Shown here piece after piece: positions 8,301 through 11,891 of a stretch of DNA of 11,891 nt. Every line of letters starts with the position of its first letter. Position 1 is the first letter of the stretch. The translations under genes were made by a program, and so were the position numbers. The DNA comes from Aureispira sp964404215 (GTDB lineage: Bacteria; Bacteroidota; Bacteroidia; Chitinophagales; Saprospiraceae): positions 1-11,891 of the forward strand of contig CAYOJF010000136.1 of the NCBI GenBank assembly GCA_964404215.1, given 5' to 3'. Below the pieces are notes generated by a model. It worked only from the letters and a program-made list of their open reading frames with translations. It searched no databases and was not told the origin of the DNA.

Positions 8301-9099
8301 TAATAATAATGGACAATTACCAGCTACTATTGTAGATCAAGTCACTGTCAATCTAGTCAATGGTATCCAGCGTGTAACTTTAAATATGGAAGTTCCTGCT
8401 GCTGGAGACTACAATATTGGTGGTTCGAATGTAGACCTCTACCGTAACAACGCAGGAGCTAACTATCCTTATACACTTCCTGGATACATGAGTATTACTA
8501 GTTCTTCAGCTACCACCAATGCTGCTGCATTCTACTATTACCTATATGATATGGAAGTACAAGATGCTCCTTGTGTATCTGCATTGGATACGGCTACCGT
8601 AACACCACTAACAAGTGATTTCAATTATACACAAGCAAGCAACACTTTTGCATTCAGCGATCAATCTACAGGAGCGACCAATTGGTTTTGGGACTTTGGA
8701 GATGGCAACACTTCTACCCTACAAAACCCGACGCATACTTACGCTACCAATGGTAACTATACCGTAACACTACAAATCAATAATAACCTTTGTAGTACTT
8801 CTCAAACAGTTAGCTTTATTACTAATATCAATAGCTTAGAAAACAACAAGCCAACCGTTACTTTGCTTCCTAACCCAGCAATCAGTGAAGCTGTAATTCA
8901 ATTAAGTCGTGTGACTACCGATGAGGATTTGACTATACAAGTAACAGATTTACAAGGTCGGGTACTACACCAAGGCATCTTGATCCAAAATACCAAAGAT
9001 TATCGCTTAGACTTGAGTACATTTGCTCCTGCAGTTTATGTGGTTACGATTCAAGGTAAAGCCTTTACAGAAACTAGAAAATTAATCGTACGTGATTAA
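5365..9099 (+). CDS. Secreted M36 (fungalysin-type) zinc metalloprotease with PA, PKD and T9SS sorting domains
   Basis: This 1244-residue exoprotease starts with a signal peptide (cleavage after A21) and a fungalysin/thermolysin-type propeptide (about 60-208). The M36 catalytic domain begins near SPFGWHD (270-276) and includes NNMMHD (342-347). Zinc ligands are H567 and H571 in HEYGH, with E568 as catalytic base, and E595 in EGWSD. A protease-associated (PA) domain (about 435-552, core GKIAVLDRGSCAF from 473) is inserted before the active site. After the catalytic domain come PKD 1 (about 784-859, FGDGN), an Ig-like and a beta-sandwich region (about 864-1075), PKD 2 (about 1084-1152) and a type A T9SS sorting domain (about 1164-1244, LPNPA, ending KLIVRD). 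It should be exported by Sec, moved across the outer membrane by T9SS and either anchored or released. It probably digests external protein as food. All key residues are present. It is followed by a strong terminator and appears monocistronic. Confidence 0.95.
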   Translation: MRIYFNLLMTTICCLPLFSQAQDYNAVIQSFLEENSSIQGWEKQDITNWSITDQHVSRTSKVTHVYIRQTLQNIPVSNGVANFAIKNGKVMHMGNRLIDNLSRKATYSTPAINPLEAIQKAAEQLELDVPNNLKIKESLSSTHFVYEKGQLSKEEIPVQLFYFATEDDKVHLVWDLSIYTLDAQNWWSVKVDAQTGKILNKNNWVHHCSFGTTQNATPCAHNSHLTKTSTFQSPNTLMQPDQYTVFKLPIESPNHGAQTMVVNPADVLASPFGWHDTNGATGAEFTITRGNNVYAYDDVADANQPGSSPDGTTALEFNFPYSASSSNTSNLPAAITNLFYMNNMMHDIWYYYGFDEASGNFQSNNYNRGGNAGDFVLAEAQDGGGSNNANFATPPDGNNPRMQMYLWGSALIQGDFTVNSPAGVAGTYTAVAATFGPGWPANPVTGDLAVVIDGTAPTVDGCEPLVNGAAINGKIAVLDRGSCAFVDKVQNAQNAGAIAVVVVNDQAGVSFAMGGNGPNITIPAIMISQADGNTLKAAINAGTVNATFSPSLAVSRDGDFDNGIIAHEYGHGISTRLSGGANTSGCLQSAEQMGEGWSDWFGLMLTLEATDRATDVRGVGTYADGQATTGRGIRPAAYSRARTVNNFTYGSSNNTAQITEPHGIGFIYCTALWDMTWDLIDFYGGVPDTNYYTGTGGNNIAMNLVIESLKLQPCNPGMLDGRDAILAADRLLYNGIHQCLIWNAFADRGFGFSADQGSVNSRTDQIEAFDLPPSCQTPTQVPSSAFTPSSLTSCQTTINFTDSSFNVPQAWFWSFGDGNTDTIQNPSHTYTNTGTYTVELIVSNPFGNDTSSQVINISLPPAPVANDVEVCFGSSARIIATGSTGQTEWLDVNNNPVATGDTLFRIFVGTPQTYYAQNVVASPSQKVPPIDNNIGTGGIHSSAFHGALNFTAQKGFIIKSAWVNAQGTGPRTFYLGAGSNNNGQLPATIVDQVTVNLVNGIQRVTLNMEVPAAGDYNIGGSNVDLYRNNAGANYPYTLPGYMSITSSSATTNAAAFYYYLYDMEVQDAPCVSALDTATVTPLTSDFNYTQASNTFAFSDQSTGATNWFWDFGDGNTSTLQNPTHTYATNGNYTVTLQINNNLCSTSQTVSFITNINSLENNKPTVTLLPNPAISEAVIQLSRVTTDEDLTIQVTDLQGRVLHQGILIQNTKDYRLDLSTFAPAVYVVTIQGKAFTETRKLIVRD

Positions 9100-9129
9100 A
9101 TAATCACATACTACAAAATCTAGTCATCC

Positions 9130-9172
9130 AAAAGCCCTTGTTCCATAATTATGGAGCAAGGGCTTTTCTTAT
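9130..9172 (+). terminator. Rho-independent terminator of the metalloprotease gene
   Basis: AAAAGCCCTTG (9130-9140) pairs perfectly with CAAGGGCTTTT (9157-9167), and the stem continues inward through TTCCAT/ATGGAG with one G-T wobble to an AATT loop, 17 pairs in all. TTTTCTT follows. It starts 31 bases past the protease stop codon. This is a textbook terminator. Confidence 0.92.
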
Positions 9173-9225
9173 TTGATTAGTATTATATTTTGGTGTAAAT
9201 TAGTAGTACTAAAAACATATGCTAT

Positions 9226-10098
9226 ATGCAAACAAAATCAATCTACAAAACACCAGCTGTTAAAACAGCTCTGCTCGAACTCTACCAAAAAAAGCTAAAT
9301 CAGTTAACAATCAACTATCATAGTCAAGTAGTAGCTACTACAGCAGGCAAAACAAACCTAATCATAGCAGGAAATAGCGAACTCCCTCCTATTGTCTTGT
9401 TTCATGGCATCAACTCAGGGGTTCCTATGGCTTTAGAAGCCATACAGCATTTATCAGAACATTATTGCATTTATGGTATTGATACCATTGGGCAAACCAA
9501 TAGAAGTGCTGAAACAAGATTACCCCTCAAAGGAGATAGTTATGGAAAATGGATAGTGGAAGTATTAGACAGCTTGGGTTTAGAAAAAGCAGCTTTTATT
9601 GGGGTTTCGTATGGAGCCTACCTACTACAACGGCTAATTGCTTATGCTCCCAGTCGCATCCAAAAAGCCATTTTTGTCGTTCCTTCTGGATTTGCTAATG
9701 GAGCTTTTTTCCCTTCTCTCCGTCAACTACTATTTCCTATGGGGAAATTCATGCGTAGCAAGAAAGAAACAGACTTAATCAAATTTATGGATGCTTTTTA
9801 TGTAGACAAAGACGAATATTCCATCGCTTTTCAGCGTACTGTCTTATTGGGTGTACACATGGATACTCGTCGCCCTCCACTCATACAAGCCAAAGAAACG
9901 ATTGGATTTGACCGCCCAGTTTATATTCTAGGAGCTGAAAATGACATTTTTTTCCCAATCGAAAAAGTCATTACTAAAGCTAAAAAAGTCTTTCAAAATA
10001 TCCGTGCTATTGAAATTCTGCCAGGTGCCAAACATGTTCCTGATGCTAAAGATTATCCTGACATTGAACGCTTAATCAAAGGTTTCTTAGAAGACTAA
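9226..10098 (+). CDS. Alpha/beta hydrolase
   Basis: This is a 290-residue alpha/beta-hydrolase-fold enzyme. The catalytic triad can be read as S128 in the nucleophile elbow GVSYG, D240 in GAENDIFFP, and H270 in GAKHVP. H60-G61 in VLFHGINSG forms the oxyanion region. A cap section lies between about 155 and 220. The family includes esterases, lipases and C-C hydrolases, so the substrate is not predictable. There is no signal peptide, so it is probably cytoplasmic. It sits between a strong upstream terminator and the CRISPR array 33 bp downstream, so it should have its own promoter. A TATATTTTG at 9184-9192 is close to, but one base longer than, the Bacteroidota TAnnTTTG box. No terminator is seen after it, so its transcript may enter the array antisense. 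Confidence 0.9.
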   Translation: MQTKSIYKTPAVKTALLELYQKKLNQLTINYHSQVVATTAGKTNLIIAGNSELPPIVLFHGINSGVPMALEAIQHLSEHYCIYGIDTIGQTNRSAETRLPLKGDSYGKWIVEVLDSLGLEKAAFIGVSYGAYLLQRLIAYAPSRIQKAIFVVPSGFANGAFFPSLRQLLFPMGKFMRSKKETDLIKFMDAFYVDKDEYSIAFQRTVLLGVHMDTRRPPLIQAKETIGFDRPVYILGAENDIFFPIEKVITKAKKVFQNIRAIEILPGAKHVPDAKDYPDIERLIKGFLED

Positions 10099-10131
10099 AA
10101 AGAAGAGCAACTATTAAAATCCTGTTTTATC

Positions 10132-11891
10132 GTTGCAATTCCAGTATGGTTCAATGATAATCAATCCCAAAGCAATCATTCCGATTTGCTTTACCAAGTT
10201 TCAATTCCAGTATGGTTCAATGATAATAGCAGCAGGAGCGGTTGAAATAGCTTCTATATCAGGTTTCAATTCCAGTATGGTTCAATGATAATGCGAACTA
10301 ACGAAGCAACTAAAGAACCAAATTGCAAGTTTCAATTCCAGTATGGTTCAATGATAATATTCAGCTAAACCAAGCTAGTGGAGTTACCTCCAATGTTTCA
10401 ATTCCAGTATGGTTCAATGATAATCGGCAAACAGGGGCAAAGCTCCCCAACAATATTTAAGTTTCAATTCCAGTATGGTTCAATGATAATGGCGGCACTT
10501 GGTGGACCTTCTACATTTGCATCTAGTTTCAATTCCAGTATGGTTCAATGATAATCATATTGCTACTTATCTAACGCAATGACAGGGGAAGGTTTCAATT
10601 CCAGTATGGTTCAATGATAATTGCACGCTCATACGCTTCTTTGGCTGCATTGTCTACGTTTCAATTCCAGTATGGTTCAATGATAATCAGTTAAAGCATA
10701 CCACAAAATAAATTACTAATCGTTTCAATTCCAGTATGGTTCAATGATAATGCTAACTATTTACGGTCGTGAAATGCCTAAGTTCAGTTTCAATTCCAGT
10801 ATGGTTCAATGATAATTCGGATATTTCAAACAAACAATAAATCAAAAGTCAGTTTCAATTCCAGTATGGTTCAATGATAATAGTAGTTGACCTCAATTCA
10901 GAAGCGGGGGTAAACGGGTTTCAATTCCAGTATGGTTCAATGATAATGACACTAGAAATACGAAGTTTCCAAACCAAACACCGGTTTCAATTCCAGTATG
11001 GTTCAATGATAATAGAAAACAAACAGCATGAATACGCAACAAATTGCAAGTTTCAATTCCAGTATGGTTCAATGATAATAAAAGTACTTTGCATACGCAG
11101 AGAATAGCGAAGTAAGTTTCAATTCCAGTATGGTTCAATGATAATCCCGTTGCAGTTGTTTGTGCAGGGTAACTATTTGTGTTTCAATTCCAGTATGGTT
11201 CAATGATAATGACTTGCTTATAGTCTCGCCTGTATCTTCTACCGCGTTTCAATTCCAGTATGGTTCAATGATAATTGAATCCACTAAGCAATTATACAAG
11301 CTATCCTCTTTGTTTCAATTCCAGTATGGTTCAATGATAATAGGTAAAACGATCAACACTGTTTCTAGGTTTGTGAAGTTTCAATTCCAGTATGGTTCAA
11401 TGATAATAACAGGAGAAAGTTCACGAACGAATCACACAACGTAGTTTCAATTCCAGTATGGTTCAATGATAATAAAGTTTTTCGAGGTTCTTGGCTTTCA
11501 AGATAACAAGTTTCAATTCCAGTATGGTTCAATGATAATTTAATTGCTCTTGGTTTAACGACTTAAACTCGTCTGTTTCAATTCCAGTATGGTTCAATGA
11601 TAATTAGCTTCATTAAGTTATCTGATAGGTCGGGTTTCGTGTTTCAATTCCAGTATGGTTCAATGATAATTATTAATCAAGCTAAGTGTCCAAGCTGTAA
11701 AGGCACGTTTCAATTCCAGTATGGTTCAATGATAATGTATCGCTAATTTGTATCGCTTTCTGTATCGCTAAGTTTCAATTCCAGTATGGTTCAATGATAA
11801 TGTATCGCTAATTTGTATCGCTTTCTGTATCGCTAAGTTTCAATTCCAGTATGGTTCAATGATAATGTATCGCTAATTTGTATCGCTTTCT
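10132..11891 (-). CRISPR. CRISPR array, 27 repeats of 30 bp, truncated by the window
   Basis: Twenty-seven repeats of 30 bp (plus-strand form GTTTCAATTCC...CAATGATAAT) separate 26 complete spacers of 34-36 bp; a 27th spacer is cut at the window end. All repeats are identical except the first (10132-10161), which has G for T at position 4. Read on the minus strand the repeat ends in ATTGAAAC, the 8-base tag typical of Cas6-processed type I and III crRNAs, so transcription is inferred from right to left. The degenerate repeat is then the leader-distal end, and the leader lies beyond the window. The 33 bp between the hydrolase and repeat 1 leaves no room for a leader on that side. Spacer and repeat lengths fit type I-B or type III, but no cas gene is in view, so the subtype is open. 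Within the repeat TTCAAT occurs twice, 16 bp apart. Open frames over the array are artefacts of the repeats. Confidence 0.98.
11737..11891. repeat. Spacer-repeat unit present three times in tandem
   Basis: The 35-bp spacer at 11737-11771 recurs exactly at 11802-11836 and again from 11867 to the window end (25 bases seen). With the intervening repeats this makes a 65-bp tandem unit. The spacer itself holds GTATCGCT three times, at its positions 1, 14 and 26. More copies may lie past the edge. Confidence 0.95.

Noticed and set aside
10099..10131. A CRISPR leader on the left of the array
   Set aside because: Only 33 bp are available, and the adjacent repeat is the degenerate one, which marks the distal end.
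10874..11444. Open frames at 10874-11107, 10893-11138 and 11160-11444 with repeated FQFQYGSMII or LNHTGIET peptides
   Set aside because: They are translations of the CRISPR repeats with spacers between; no independent gene signal.
10162..11706. Many spacers have an open frame over their full length, suggesting coding targets
   Set aside because: With six frames of about 12 codons each, open frames are expected by chance, so this alone is not evidence.

Overview
The window looks like chromosomal DNA from a member of the Bacteroidota. The base composition is AT-rich, genes lack Shine-Dalgarno sequences, and the large secreted protease ends in a type IX secretion (T9SS) sorting domain with an LPNP motif, a system confined to this phylum. 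A Saprospiria-type relative is a guess from gene style only. No rRNA, tRNA, transposase or cas gene is visible.

Left part (1-3558, all genes on the minus strand). A 2H phosphoesterase (456-953) overlaps a three-helix membrane protein with a Cys-rich DUF3761-like tail (1-459) by an ATGA junction, so they are probably translationally coupled. Next comes an exported protein of unknown function (1152-2096) with its own hairpin terminator. A LexA/CI-type S24 regulator (2719-3558) and a Nudix hydrolase (2278-2709) lie 9 bp apart and look like a two-gene operon.

Middle (3559-5184). A 401-bp gap between divergent genes holds a possible operator and a 199-bp imperfect inverted repeat whose AGAGCATG ends resemble motifs in two other gaps; it looks like a MITE or another dispersed palindromic repeat. 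Two plus-strand genes of unknown function follow, a small lipoprotein and a helical protein, with a strong hairpin between them.

Right part (5365-10098). A 1244-residue M36 (fungalysin-type) metalloprotease carries a PA insertion, two PKD domains and a T9SS tail, and ends at a strong terminator. An alpha/beta hydrolase follows as a separate unit.

Far right (10132-11891). A CRISPR array has 27 repeats of 30 bp and 26 full spacers, and runs off the window. The repeat reads ...ATTGAAAC on the minus strand, the leftmost repeat is degenerate, and there is no room for a leader on the left. The array is therefore most likely transcribed right to left from a leader outside the window. The rightmost spacer is present at least three times and is itself made of three copies of GTATCGCT. 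Two other spacers share a 10-nt seed. I do not see a wholly new system here. The array's unusual spacers, the inverted-repeat family and the S24-Nudix pair are the items most worth following up.
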